DNA of 64,000 nucleotides from Bisporella sp. PMI_857 (GCA_021307315.1 JAJSPD010000022.1:372001-436000); one strand, 5' to 3'. Numbered from the stretch's first letter, positions 10,231 through 21,883 are shown. Program-made: numbers and translations. Notes: generated by a model from the letters alone, not told the origin.

Positions 10231-11221
10231 TGTTTTGACGTTTTCGACTGAGTAGTCCGTAGCAGCTAATACTTCTTTCGAGTCGAGAGAGCTCTCGAGG
10301 CTGAGACGCGTTAGGATTGGTCAATGCGTCCTGACGTAATCCTTAATCCTTGGACTTGACGCGCCAAGGAGGCACACTATGCACCCCCAACCCCCACCCC
10401 AATAGCGCATTAGATGATTTACTTCTCTCGACTTTATCAGTCTTTATTATCATCAAATTCACAATGCCAGAAGTGCTTAAGTGGTGCGGCTTGGAAGTCA
10501 CGTGACTAAGCCGGTGACACCAACATCTCTATCCATCCCTGTTTATCACAGCCAGATTCATTTACAAAAACGTATTGCTTGAAACAGATATGCGATGTAT
10601 TATACAGGTACAAGTCTCGGAGGTCAACGTACCGTGCCCCTGCTACACGTTCAATTTTAATTTTTCTTAGACTAGCCACGGAATTCTAGTGCTCTACGTA
10701 TGCTAGAAATGGTTACGTGGACTTGGAAATAGTTCCACACAAAGTCGACTATCTCGTGGTAATAAAAATCAAGGTTCTTTACCGAATGTTCGCACAGAGT
10801 ATCCTGTATTCGTGGCGTAATGCTCCGAGGCCGCCCGGTGCCATTTGAAAGGGATTTCGTCGAACCAAAGCAACGAAAGCTCCATCAAATTCTGTAAACA
10901 GGACGCTCACTGCAACCTGCAAGGTCAGTCATTTCAGCAGAAGGACGGTTACTAAGGAGCATGTCACGGATTTGCGCATGCTGCGACTCTGCGAAGTTCG
11001 GCGTTATCAGGTTGACGATTTAACTTTGTGCGAAACACATTCGTTAATATTGCAGTTGTCGAAACGACGCCTGTACACAGGTTGGAAGCGACTGGATATA
11101 TGTTTTACCCAAATCTCGAGAATCAGCCATGATAGCGGGGATATGCCACGAAGAAAAGCATCAGTCCCCAGAGGCTGCGATAAGTTTCACGTTTACATCC
11201 CATGAACTAACAGACTGCAGA
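10231..11221. other. Intergenic, no gene seen
   Basis: Upstream flank of the F-box gene. No open frame with recognisable features. Confidence 0.4.
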
Positions 11222-11520
11222 ATGTCCGGCAAAATCACAGATGCTCGGATTAAGGAATTACAGGCGCTTAAAGAGACGTGAACGGACCTGATCGAGATGA
11301 TTAAAAATCAAAACCAAGCAATGGATACCATCATGAGCTCAATAAGTGACAAAGAACGGGAGCTCACCGGGTCATCCTCTTGAGAAGCAAAATCAAAGCG
11401 AAACAAAGGATCGCCCAGCGCATCTTTGAAGACCAGCTGAAAGCGCGACAACATGTTGTGGCAAGGCTGGAGGAGAGATTAGCGAAGTGTAATGAAGAGT
11501 TGAAGGCTTTTGGCGAGTAA
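11222..11520 (+). pseudogene. Broken small coiled-coil protein gene
   Basis: From an ATG at 11222 the frame encodes a charged helical sequence (ITDARIKELQALKET), interrupted by TGA at about 11279. It continues in the same frame (TDLIEMIKNQNQAMDTIMSS) to another stop near 11382. A neighbouring frame then carries a Lys/Arg/Glu-rich helix ending at TAA 11518-11520. Together this looks like a coiled-coil protein of about 100 residues with one nonsense change and one frameshift or unrecognised intron. I do not recognise a family. Confidence 0.4.
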
Positions 11521-11685
11521 TAGTACCTAAGCTGCAGAACAGGAGTAGAGTCGCACAGTCTTATTTGGCACGAGGATGTCGAGTGATATATTTGCAGGCA
11601 ACGTAGGATATCCCGGCCAAAAGGATCGCTGCTTTAAATGGACTCCAGCTCGAAAAAATCAAATTGTTTGGAGCTAAAGGATATG

Positions 11686-11873
11686 TGTTGGTTTCGCTGT
11701 GTTCTTATCTTCCACGGGGCAAAGGGCACAGCTCATAGGCCGTGCTCTTGCTCTTGGTGGATATGGTCATTGTTGTTGTATTAGGTCCTACTCTAGATTC
11801 TACAAAATGGGGGTTGTGCGGGCCATGTGACCTGGTGGGTCGTATGTGGATCCGTAAACCCCTACTTCCTACA
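11686..11873 (+). mobile_element. Solo LTR, family E
   Basis: A 188-bp element starting TGTTGGTTTCGC and ending CTTCCTACA, flanked by the perfect 5-bp duplication ATATG (11681-11685, 11874-11878). It is the only copy of this family in the window, but has the same general layout as families C and D. It lies about 300 bp downstream of the P450 stop codon. Confidence 0.8.
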
Positions 11874-12173
11874 ATATGAGAATATGTGCCGCATCATAAA
11901 TGGAATAACTCCCCAGGTAATACCACTCTTCGCCTCCTTGCTGCTGTGACTCCTAGTTGCCAGTAGCTTCGACAGAGAGGCGAGCCATTGTCTTCGCCTA
12001 TGGCATTAATATTCGCATGTGAAGTAAACAAACTCTCATTTCATTTATTTGTTACTTCATTATTTACCGGTATTTTAATTTTATTAGAACAACATCTTTG
12101 GCTTCACTACTTCGGTACTTTCAAGTAAATTAACTTAATAATATGAGTAGATAGGATACACATGGAAAATCGA

Positions 12174-13877
12174 TCAGAGAGCCTTCCGCGTGATTACAGC
12201 GCGGATATCTGTCACGGGCTTTTTCAATCCTGTCCCGGGTACCATGGCTGGCAGAATCCAGTTGCCACTAGCCGGAGCAATGTCCCAAAGAGCAATAACT
12301 GCCGCGCTTAAAGCCATTATTTCTTTCTCTGCGAAACTCCGGCCTTTACACATAGAGGCCCCGGAACCCCATGGCTTTAATCTCCCATATCGAGCGACCA
12401 GTTTGCCAGATGCATCGGCCTCGAGAAATCGATCAGGTACGAACCTGTCGGGGTCAGGGTATATAGATGGATCTCGTTGAATAAGTCCGTGCGGAGCAGA
12501 TAGAAACATGCCGGGTTTCAGATTGTGCTTGTATTTACCATCATCAATAGTGACCGGCCGCTCAACATATCGAATAGATGTTGCTTCGTTGGCCATGCGG
12601 TAGGTTTCGAAAATGCAAGACTTCAAAAGTTGGGAGTTGCGAGACAAGTTTACAAAGTCCATTGACGTGATATCCTGATTGGTTTCGGACAGCGTGATGT
12701 ATAGTTCAATTTCTTTTCGCAAGGACTCTAATAAGTCCGGGGTAGAATAGACATAAGCCAGGAGCCAGAAAAGTACCGGTTGAGTATTAGCATTCTGGCC
12801 CCATGGAATGGCTAAATCGCCAGCTGCACGCTGTTGGTATGACCAATCCTCCCGCTCATAGACTGTATTACGTTCGAAAGGAACGTCGCTAACATCCGAT
12901 ATATCGGTATCGACGTGTTCACAACGCTGGGACTTATCGATACGTCGATAGAGGGCCTCAATTGCGCCAAGCAGACGTAATCGCGACGATAGTCCTTCCC
13001 GCATCATCTTGAACGGAACCCAAATCGGGAACCCGATCATCAATAACGGGAACAATTCATTATCAAATTTCCAAAAATCATCTAGCAGATGAGGGTTGCG
13101 ATCCAGGAAGTTCTTACCATAAAGAAGAGGAATAGCGAAACAAGCGCCAAAGTCCCTCAGTAGATTCTGAAGGTTGGCCTCAACTTTTCCTGGCTTGCCC
13201 CACTGAGCCAAATCTGGACTGACTACTTTGATATCAGCGGACAATTCCCAGCGCTTCATTTGGTCCTTCTCCTCAGAATATGAGATAAGGCTAGCTGCCA
13301 TTTGAGCGGGCCCACCCCTCTCTATTGCGGCGGTGGCAGCGGCGTCGTTGGGAAACGGTCGCTCAATTGGTGCGGGAGGATCTTTCCAAGAGTCCTCGAG
13401 CTTTTTCTTTAATTCTGGCGTGTCAACACCTCCAAAAGCGCGGGTAAAGAGCGTATATTGAACTGGTTCAGCATTGATTGTGTGGTGTGACTGCGACATA
13501 AGACGATCTACCCCTGGAAAGTTTGCGAGGACCTGATGCGTTGATGTAATACCAAATAGCGAGCCTCTATACCGTCGTACAATCGAGCTGGCGATGTGTT
13601 ACTTCCAGACCCCACATCATTTTCTGTTACTGTTCAAACCGGGTAGGTACACTCACTAAATATCTCGACCCAAACCTCCTCGGCTAAGCACATAACCAGC
13701 AACAGCGATCTCGATTGTCGCCCAGATCGGAAACAGCTTGTATTTCTTGGGTTTGTAAATCATTCGGTGGAGCGCCACGGCAAGCAACATAATGGCGGTC
13801 ACTTTAGACACCGTATTCAATTCACGGTAGGTTATCCACGCACGCTGCATAGCGCCGTGCTGCGTTGGTTGATCCAT
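12174..13877 (-). CDS. Cytochrome P450 monooxygenase, two exons
   Basis: Exon 1 runs 13877-13657 and exon 2 13587-12174, joined across a 69-nt intron (GTGAGT...CGCCAG); the product is 544 residues. Seen: a membrane-anchor segment at about residues 27-45; an I-helix region (WGQNANTQPVLFW) at about 336; an ExxR motif (ETYR) at 401-404; RFVPDRF at about 455; and the heme loop PWGSGASMCKGR with the Cys thiolate ligand near residue 487. The heme loop has Trp where most P450s have Phe. The fold resembles fungal members of the CYP7/CYP8-like (oxysterol 7-alpha-hydroxylase-like) group, ER-bound and dependent on a P450 reductase. The substrate is unknown, and no biosynthetic cluster genes are adjacent. 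Confidence 0.85.
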
Positions 13878-14339
13878 GTGATGTACAGTACTGTGTTCAG
13901 CACTTCGCTCAGCGGAAGTAAATTTTTGACGTGCCGGAATCGCGGCAGAAAAAAAAAAGAGCACAGTGGCCTATTCTTTGTACAAGGTTGGATCGAAGGG
14001 TTGTTCAAGGAAGCGGTGTCATGAAGATCACACTACAGATGGTACCGGGGAAAGAGAAGAGTTGATTACTATGACAACGCTCGGCCCGTAGGTAACCTTA
14101 TATAGCTCCTAAAGAGGCTGAGAGTTTTGGTGTTGTTTTACCACACTTCCTGCAAGTCCATATAGCCGTAAAGACCAACAAGCTCACTACATGAAACACG
14201 GTAGTTGCAGAATAATTTAGATTTTGCGATTCAAAGTATCCTTAGATCCAAATCCTACATCCGACATCGTTAAGCATTTGCTGGGTTCTTTCCTTGTATT
14301 ATTCTGAGTACATCCTAGTATCAAATAAGAAACGAAACG

Positions 14340-14756
14340 ATGCTTCGGTTTTGCCCAAACTGTTCACTCCCCACGAATACACCAAGTGGGTTTGTTCACA
14401 GCCCAGATATTCGTTCAACTATGGAGATCATCTGGGGTTGCACAAGCATTATCATCGTTTCCACGTGGTCGGTTCTACATCTCACGGTTCCTGCTGACAT
14501 CAAGGCGAAGTCCACCGGCCAAAATTTCCGAAAGCAGATATATCTCTTGGAAGGAAAGCTAGGCTGGGTGTGTCTCGTGCTTGTATTTCCTGAATACATT
14601 ATTGGCATATCAACCACTAACCTATTTGGTTCGTGGGTGAACACTCCTCATCCGAAGAACTGGGCTAGGTGTTGTGCCCTGGTCGTTGACCCATACGATT
14701 CTGGCAAACATGGGAGGGATAGCATTACGATTCTTGGAGCCAAGAAAACAAAGGAG
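14340..14756 (+). pseudogene. Truncated relative of the 2005-3654 membrane protein
   Basis: From ATG 14340 the frame encodes a stretch ending SPDIRSTMEIIW, then a hydrophobic segment and a SVLHLTVPAD motif, the N-terminal signature of the membrane family also found at 2005-3654. A second hydrophobic segment (GWVCLVLVFPEYIIG) follows. The family motif continues in another frame (WSLTHTILANMGGIALRF, about 14679-14733), so a frameshift or short intron lies near 14640-14675. The gene is then cut by a family A LTR at 14757, and nothing of the remaining about 400 residues follows. It is a dead gene fragment. Confidence 0.65.
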
Positions 14757-14992
14757 TGTCACGGCCCTGGCCCTATCTCGCTTAGAGCCCCTTGGGGCTC
14801 GGCCCCTGACACCACAGGGCCTCGCTTGCACTGGCCTCTGGCTAGTCCCCTGTATGTAAAGCGCTGCTTTCCTTCCCGTCTTCTGTTTGTAGCTTGTTCT
14901 CTTCGTTATAACAATTGACAGTCGTTCACACTTTTGAGTCCCTTTTACTGAGATCCACGGATCGAGATCCCTGTTCGCCTTGAGTTGTTACA
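14757..14992 (-). mobile_element. Solo LTR, family A
   Basis: A 236-bp inverted copy (plus-strand ends TGTCACGGCCC and GAGTTGTTACA). AGGAG precedes it (14752-14756) and AGGAG also overlaps its last base (14992-14996), consistent with a 5-bp duplication plus loss of one terminal base. It truncates the membrane-protein fragment at 14340. Confidence 0.82.
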
Positions 14993-15013
14993 GGAGACTC
15001 TTTGAAAATTAGT

Positions 15014-15616
15014 TGTAGCAGCCAGGATCTGTCAAACCAGTTCAAGACCCCGGATATAGAATAAAGTCCTTACGGGAAAGATTAAAGTTTTCAGCTGCAG
15101 TATTCAGGGCTGCAAACGGAGTAACCAGCCCATGGCCAGCCACAGGCTTGCGACTACAACAGCTACAGGCTTGCAGCCACAACGAGAGCGTATGACCTAG
15201 ACTGTCATAAGCTTCAGCTGCAGTACCTTTAGGGCTGCAAACAGCATAGCCAGCCTATGGCCGGCTACAGGCTTGCAGCTACAGCAGCTACAGGCTTACA
15301 GTTACTACAAGAGCGGGAGACCTAGAATGTCCTGGGATCCAGCTGCTGACGTGCTTTCGGAGATATCCAAATCACAAGCAAATCACAGGCTTGGTGGCTG
15401 TAAAGGAAGAATACAACACAGCCGAAGGGCGAAGGACATAAAAGAAAGCTAGAACTCCTGGGGGGAGGGCAGGCTTGAGTCTTTCATAGATTCAAGGGTC
15501 TACATTTCATATCAATACAATACTATTACTTTTGCATTGCCAGTCACGCGTCCTTATATCATACGTGTCCTTACCTGCTATATTGCTATCACTCCTGCTG
15601 CCCTCTATTTGTTACA
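15014..15616 (+). mobile_element. Solo LTR, family G, with internal duplication
   Basis: A 603-bp element starting TGTAGCAGCCAGGATCTG and ending CTATTTGTTACA, related to the inverted copy at 49587 and the fragment at 18796. It contains two imperfect about 118-bp tandem units (about 15093-15205 and 15212-15330), each with AGGGCTGCAAAC and GGCTACAGGCTTGCAG-like motifs. The 49587 copy is only 349 bp, so the duplication explains much of the extra length. No target duplication was recognised. Confidence 0.7.
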
Positions 15617-16225
15617 GGTACTGAAGCTGTAACAGTACTGTGCGGCCACTATTAGATCCGTTGCGGGCCTATACGAAACATACAGGAATTTTACAAGTGG
15701 CAGGTACAGGCCGTATTTTCTCAAAAGGAAAAGAACAAACAAAGCGACAACTTACATGGTCAGAATGTCTATGGTGGAAATGAGAATAACAATAGAATAA
15801 ACAGTGTTTTCGGATGGAGTTGGGAATAGCCTTAGCGGGAGCGACAGCGAGGTGTAGCGCCGGCGAGGTAGGCCACACAGGGAGTGCACTTTTGCACTCC
15901 TAGTTCGTACGTTGTGCGTATGGCAGGTCTGTCCGGCTTCCTAGTACGTATAGTATAGAGATATATCGCACGCTGTATGTATGCAAGACCCGTCATAAAT
16001 GGCGTATTTACACTTTTATACCACTGCCAACACTGGCCGTCATCGGCTCCTCTCTCGTCCTGACTGTCAGGGCAACCGTAGGTGGGCCGTGACACTGACC
16101 TTCGCTACACACTACTCTTGCAGCGTGAAGCGCGAGTCGCTCCGCCAACACCGATGTTCCTCTATGCAGCTACCTGCGTCGGTTTGCAAGCCCTATTTCC
16201 CTCCGTGTCTCTTCGCAAGTTTCGT
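15617..16225. other. Intergenic, no gene seen
   Basis: This is the 3' flank of the HET gene on the minus strand. Nothing else is recognisable. Confidence 0.4.
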
Positions 16226-18013
16226 TTAGCCGTATCCATACCCACGACGGCGCCTAAAGGGGGGAGGAATATTTCCAATCTCTGTCCAATCCTCTGTGGC
16301 ATGAGATCGGTGTAAAATCCGAGGTCGAGGTCCTGACCAGTCCAGCCGCCACTTGCCGTAGTCCGTGAAAGCCCTGTGGCCTCCTAGCACGGGTTTGCAT
16401 CTTCGAACGTAACCAGGGACGGCTAGAAGATAGTCAGAAGGCTCTCGAGTCCCAGGTCGATGACGCAGAAAGTGCCACCCAATGTGAGTTGGGAGAGAAT
16501 CGGCCAAGTATGGATTACAAAGCACCTGATCGCTCTCCCAATAGTGTAACCCACGCCCAGGAACTTGAGCGACTTCTGAGATAGTACCCCACCCGGACGG
16601 GAATGTCGATCTTCTAATAGTGCTGAAAAGAAATGCGACATAGTCTTCGGAGACCTGCACTCGGAGAACTTTTTGTATTTTAAGCGAGAACTCGACAGTT
16701 GCACTTCCATCGGTGAGATTGCCGGCTCGGATACAGCAGTGGAGCACGTCGAACAGAACCTGGTATGGGCGCTTTGAATAGTCTATGATAAGGTTGTGCT
16801 CAGCCAAGCCAAGGAGTCCGTAAACCATGTCTCGGCGGTCGGTGCTCTCTCTGTCTTCATAGAGTTCAAGCAGAGTCTTCAGATCCAATCCTCTGCCCTG
16901 CTGTTGAAAGTTTGAAGAGTACAGCTCCCTGCATTCAATCAGAGCCAAAATCGGTGCAGCACTATTTTCGGGTCCAGGATCCACCAGGGTAGAGAGGGGG
17001 TCGTATCCATATCTTCTTGGACCATAAACTCTACGATTCTCGTCACGGCGTGATCCGGAGAACAGTTTCGTGAGCTGTTGCCAAGGTAAACTGCACTTTC
17101 CATGTAGCAAGTATATTGATTTTGCGAGAACGATCTCCTGAACAATCCAAACTCGTTTCCAGTGTGGGTTATCACCCAAACCTGAGAGACCGGTTTCAAG
17201 GCTTTGAAGACTCAGTCGGCATTTGAGTAGGAGATCCGAATCATTCCATTTAATAGGCGAAGTTGAGGAAAAACGAAACCCATCTATTTGAAGCGCTTGG
17301 GGTCTGAAGTAAAAGGGCCTGACCGCGTTATAAAGTCGTTGGAGAAGGGATATGAAGATGGGAATTTCGGACACAAGATTCCGCAAAATGGGAAGATCTT
17401 CAAGACGTGATAGGTTTTTCAGTGTGAGAGAATCTCGGGTCACATTTCTAAGAGACTGAGCGATTCTTGGAATGCTCCGGAAGTCGGAATCAAGCATGCT
17501 CAGGTCAAACTCTGGAAGCGATTGACATTGGTACAGTTTTGCCATGGCCAGATGTGTGTCTGGTGTCCCACTGCCAAGCCAGACGTAAACCATGTCTGCT
17601 GAGGAATAGATGTCGCGCATCATTGAGACTTGGTGATTGCGCTCTTTGGTATTCGTTTGGTCGATGCAAACGCTGTCAATCCAGAATAGCTGGGATCGAT
17701 ACAGCAGCTCATGGAGAATGTCCCAAGCGTTGTAAGGAATCCTAAGTATCTTGCCATTAATCTCGAGTTTTCCCATTCTCCGGGATGTTCCCCATGTATA
17801 GGAGATGGCCACAAAGTGTGGGGTCCCGTTGTCGAGGCTAAAGTGTTTAAGTTGGCATCGAAGGATTGATGGATCCCCAGCCAGGCCTTGTATGCCAAGA
17901 AGTCGAATCTCGCGCTTTGCTGGATCAATCGCCTGATACGTGAATGCAGGTCTACTCCCGCTGTGCCTATTACTCTCTCTAGATCCTCTGGTAAGATTAA
18001 TGTTATCGTCCAT
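16226..18013 (-). CDS. HET-domain protein (heterokaryon incompatibility), single exon
   Basis: A 595-residue frame from ATG 18013. The HET domain (PF06985) is clear: motif 1 FVAISYTWG at about residues 68-76, motif 2 FWIDSVCIDQ at about 109-118 followed by MMRDIYSSADMVYVWLG, and motif 3 VWIVQEIVLAKSIYLLHG near 285-300. HET proteins trigger regulated cell death on fusion with a genetically different strain; the domain is distantly related to TIR. The C-terminal half (about 330-595) has no motif I recognise and ends in an Arg/Gly/Tyr-rich tail. It is intact and may be functional. Confidence 0.88.
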   Translation of the reverse strand: MDDNINLTRGSRESNRHSGSRPAFTYQAIDPAKREIRLLGIQGLAGDPSILRCQLKHFSLDNGTPHFVAISYTWGTSRRMGKLEINGKILRIPYNAWDILHELLYRSQLFWIDSVCIDQTNTKERNHQVSMMRDIYSSADMVYVWLGSGTPDTHLAMAKLYQCQSLPEFDLSMLDSDFRSIPRIAQSLRNVTRDSLTLKNLSRLEDLPILRNLVSEIPIFISLLQRLYNAVRPFYFRPQALQIDGFRFSSTSPIKWNDSDLLLKCRLSLQSLETGLSGLGDNPHWKRVWIVQEIVLAKSIYLLHGKCSLPWQQLTKLFSGSRRDENRRVYGPRRYGYDPLSTLVDPGPENSAAPILALIECRELYSSNFQQQGRGLDLKTLLELYEDRESTDRRDMVYGLLGLAEHNLIIDYSKRPYQVLFDVLHCCIRAGNLTDGSATVEFSLKIQKVLRVQVSEDYVAFLFSTIRRSTFPSGWGTISEVAQVPGRGLHYWESDQVLCNPYLADSLPTHIGWHFLRHRPGTREPSDYLLAVPGYVRRCKPVLGGHRAFTDYGKWRLDWSGPRPRILHRSHATEDWTEIGNIPPPFRRRRGYGYG

Positions 18014-18480
18014 AGCGACGATGCACGACTATGGCATCTAATTAGAATTCAACAAGCGGAAACACATAAAATACTCAGAGTCGATGGTATGAGGCACTGT
18101 TGGAGGAAGTAGAACCTACCAACAGGGGAGGATGAAATTCAGAGCCAGATTCTAGAATGATTGACAATTGATTCATTCAATTTAACGCCTGTTCCAGCAG
18201 CCTCAAGGCCACTATGCAGGCACGAAAGGCTGCCTTGCCCAGGATCTATTTATGGAACATGACGTAGGCGCGCCGTGCCAGGGCAAGAAAACCAAAACTA
18301 TTCAATTTTGAATCGCTGTTTATGGGAAAGGCGAAACCGATCACAATTTCCTTCGTGGTTAATGACATTATCATGCCGTATTCAGCACCGTCGTTGCCTT
18401 CAGCCTCCTAACCCGTGGGCCGTAGTTAGGAGTGCCTTTCGGAGAGTGTGTGTCTGTTTCTAATATTTAACATCCGTGCG
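18014..18480. other. Intergenic, 5' flank of the HET gene
   Basis: No gene recognised. Confidence 0.4.
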
Positions 18481-18621
18481 TGTCAGGAAATGGCTTACGT
18501 AATAGGCCGAGGAGCAGAAATCTCTCACAGATGTACAACGTAGATACAGGTTATCAATATAAGCACCTACAACTCGTATTCTATCAACGTGATACCCTCT
18601 ATCAATATCATATTCTTAACA
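18481..18621 (+). mobile_element. Solo LTR, family H (internally deleted)
   Basis: A 141-bp element starting TGTCAGGAAATGGCTTACG and ending TATTCTTAACA. It matches the full-length family H copies at 45713 and 58478 but is about 40 bp shorter. The flanks GTGCG and GCGCG form a 5-bp duplication with one mismatch. Confidence 0.72.
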
Positions 18622-18795
18622 GCGCGGAAGCGCGTAATCAGGCCATGTGACCTAACGGCCCTAAAGGCGCAAAGAATGACGGGGGAGGGTCGCCCCCGGG
18701 ATTCTATCTAGTCTACTAGTCACAGCGTTTTACTGCTCGTCCGTAAAAACGCTTCAACCCACAAAACAACTAACATTCAAAAGTTGAAAAATATG

Positions 18796-18861
18796 TGTAA
18801 CAGCAAGAACCTGTCAAACCAGTTCAGGACCCCGGATATGGAATAAAAGTCCTTACAGGAG
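18796..18861 (+). mobile_element. Fragment of a family G LTR
   Basis: The 5' about 65 bp of family G (TGTAACAGCAAGAACCTGTC, CCCCGGATATGGAATAAAAG). The remaining part of the LTR is missing. Confidence 0.65.
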
Positions 18862-19806
18862 ATGGAAATCCTTATCGCGCTGTTTTTGGCTAACCAACAC
18901 CAACTCGAAACTTAGGAGATGGCGACCAAGCCTTTGCCAGAGGAAAGCTTTCGTTTCGCTTTGTCTTTTGCTCTTTTGAACATGATTGTCTATCAATTTG
19001 ACAGAGGTTCTGATTTGGTATCGGCTCTCTTGAACCTCTTCATGTTCGGAACAACTTCTCAAAACGCCAGGAGGGTTCAAGGTCGATATTTGATCAAGAC
19101 CGTGTAGTAAGCAAACAGCAATTGATGAAGGAGAACTTGTGAAATGCTGTGCGGATTAGCAAATTCAAGCTTTGCTTCAAGTGAGGATGCCAATGCTGTG
19201 CAAAGAATAAGGAAGGCGGTCTCCGAGAGGGTGAAGGAGCCTTCTTTTATAATTGAAAATTGACTCATAATTTTGAAGGCATTTCAAAATTCCAACGTTG
19301 TGAATCGTAGGGAAAGAATGATTCAGAGGCTTTAGAAGTTGGGATAGCTATCTTGTGATTCACGACTCGACCTTCCCCATAAGATGTCGGTATACTACAA
19401 GATCTCTGGGCCGAACTGCCCTTAATGAAATATATTACACATATTCATATAAATCCATGGGGGAGACTCAGGCTTTCCAGTGATTTTCTTGCTACAGAAA
19501 GGGATTATATCTATCATCTTCATCTATATACACAGTGGTAGAATCGGAAATTATGTCATGAACCTCCACCACGCGTACAAGGAAGTTCTATTCGCCGAAG
19601 TCGCACAACAGCAGCATCACAGACCAAGTATCTACACACAAGCAGTTTTTAGAATGGAAACTTACTGAGATGTTCTTGACTTACCACTGAGGTATTGTAG
19701 CTGTTGTTCAAAACAGCTTGAACTCGTATATCCACGACACATATTCGTGGACGTATGCTCGAGATCCTGAAAGGGGATCCGCGTCTATGCCGCCGATGCG
19801 GCGTCA
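18862..19806. other. Intergenic, no gene seen
   Basis: Short frames only; none is convincing. It lies downstream of the double-HET gene. Confidence 0.4.
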
Positions 19807-21883
19807 TCACCCCTCTGTGCCGGATGGAAGGACATATATTGTATGTATTTTGAACTCAGGAGCACGCTTCTCCGGGAGTAGCGCCACACTTCCAGGCGAA
19901 AGCCGTGTAAAAATCCCACCCTCCTGGTGTTTTCGGAGCCAGATACAAAGAATACGGTTGTTTTGGCTGTTTCTAGAGGCTGAGCGACAGATCAAGGCTA
20001 AATATGTGCCAGATCTTAGAAATGCATTGTCGCCTGGAGTTGAAGATGTACCTCGGAAGCGCTGGAGAAAATCAAAGCCTCTGGAACGTGTAGTGCCTAA
20101 TTTGTGTGGCTCAGGCACTTCATTTCCTTGCACATCTTTTCTCAAAAGCGGCAGTCCAATGAGCAGTCCTCTGCTAGTCAGTGCAGCTGGGATGTAAAGT
20201 TGCTGATCCGGCCTTTTGTACTCCGAAATAACTTGCATGGTGTCTTGTATCCTTGCTTGAGACCGCGAGGAACTTTCAAACTCGGAGGGGGAGTGTGCAA
20301 GCAGCCCGCGTCGGGAAGGCTCTGATCCTCCACTCTTCCAGGCGAAGATGGTGTAGTCTTCTGATTGTTTCATGATCTCTTCTTGCAGTCGTATGAAGGC
20401 CCGATTTCCCTCTCCATACAACATTGGCATAAACACATTGAACAAACCCATAAGAGAGTATGCAATGTCTTCAATACGTGACGTTAATCGCCCAGAAGCC
20501 CAGGACATCCTCTCGGCCACTGTCAATTTGGTTGGGTCCGCTCCGCGAAGCACGCGGGGGTCGATTCCAGTAATGTCGGAGATCTGCTGGCAGAGATCAT
20601 CTTTTGTTCCAAATTCAACCCACTTGGAGTCGTAGAATTTGACGATAGCAGGGGCAATGAGTTCCTCTATACATAAAATTAGTTGAGTGGTACTCCTAGC
20701 GGTATAGTCCATTGCACCCACGTAGAGTCCAGCCTCTTTTGAACCACTTGCACGATGAAAGCTGTGATTGTGGACTGGACGCGTCGTAGTCTTCCAGATA
20801 TGCGTAGCAAACACGGGCATTTTTGTACCACTTGTACATTGAACAGATGGCCTCCTGGAGCTCAGCACTGCTGGTCTTGTCTATGCTACGGAAATTGCGT
20901 TGATTAGAGTTGGGTTAGTGATGAGGTTGCACAGTTCATACGTACCAGCAAGTATCAACCCATAAGTACTTACAGTCATCATGAGCTGCTTGTGCACAGA
21001 AATTCTTGATCTTCTGGTAGCCTCTCCTATCCGGAGCTTTGCCCACAAGAATGTCTTGGAATGATACTTCGCTAGTGCTCCAAGTGTGGGAAAGTATAGC
21101 GTACGGAGGCGCAGCCTGGGGGGAGAATGTTTCGATGGTAAGAGGTCTTGAACTCACGGCCAATAGGCGCAAGCCACTGCTCTGGTTTGTGAGTCCCATG
21201 ATCTCCTTCTGGAGACGCTGAAACGCACCCTCGCCCTCCCCATATATCAGCGGCATATTGATGCCGAATAACCCCATCAGGCAGTACGCTCTGTCTTCGA
21301 CCCGTGTGGTCTCTCGACGGGTAGCCCACGCCATCCTTTCGGGCACGCTATATTCATCCGGTCGTTTCAAATGGTTCAATACTTCGATAGGTATGGCGGT
21401 GACTTCGTATATGATAACTGCCAGTTGAGTTTTGGTTCCAATTTTGGACCACCGTGCAGTGTAGAACGTAATATTACGCGGGGCTATGAGTTCTTGGATC
21501 GTCCACCCCCGACGAAACCATCTGCTTTTACGGAACTCTGGATTCGATGCCGCAGTTGCCTGGACATCTGCCAGATACACGTAACATATAGTCGCCTCTT
21601 GATACCACCGATACATCGAGTTGATAGCTTCCGTAAGCTCGGCGCTGCTTGTCTTATCGATGCAACATGTGTCCACCCAAAAGTATTCCAAACCGTCCCT
21701 TCTGGCTTGTTCTACGCCATTCCGGATCTTTTGATAGCCAGCCTTTTCCATGGCCCTTCCACTTATCATGTCTTCGAAGCTGACCTCGTCACTTCCCCAG
21801 GTATGAGAAAATATGGCATATTTGGGAGTCTGGCGTGGGACAAATTCCTCAATCCTGAGCGTCGCACAGTGAATAAGACGCAT
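19807..21883 (-). CDS. Protein with two HET modules in tandem, three exons
   Basis: Exon 1 is 21883-20946, exon 2 20885-20722, exon 3 20666-19807, separated by introns of 60 nt (GTACGT...TCCGTAG) and 55 nt (GTGGGT...GTATAG). The joined product is 653 residues. Module 1 (about residues 20-215) has FSHTWGSDEVSF, YFWVDTCCIDKTSS, GWTIQELIAP and the tail motif YCLMGLFGINMPLIYGEG. Module 2 (about 230-450) repeats these (LSHTWSTSEVSF, WVDTCCIDKTSS, GWTLQELIAP, YSLMGLFNVFMPMLYGEG). Both introns fall in module 2, at positions where module 1 is continuous. The tail (about 450-653) is unique. The role is presumably incompatibility or cell death; a double HET domain is unusual. Confidence 0.82.

Noticed and set aside
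13656..13964. Separate 102-residue membrane protein upstream of the P450
   Set aside because: The frame has no ATG at its beginning; its first ATG (13877) and a canonical intron make it exon 1 of the P450.
14340..14918. 192-residue protein
   Set aside because: The last third is translated from a family A LTR; only the first part is a genuine gene fragment.
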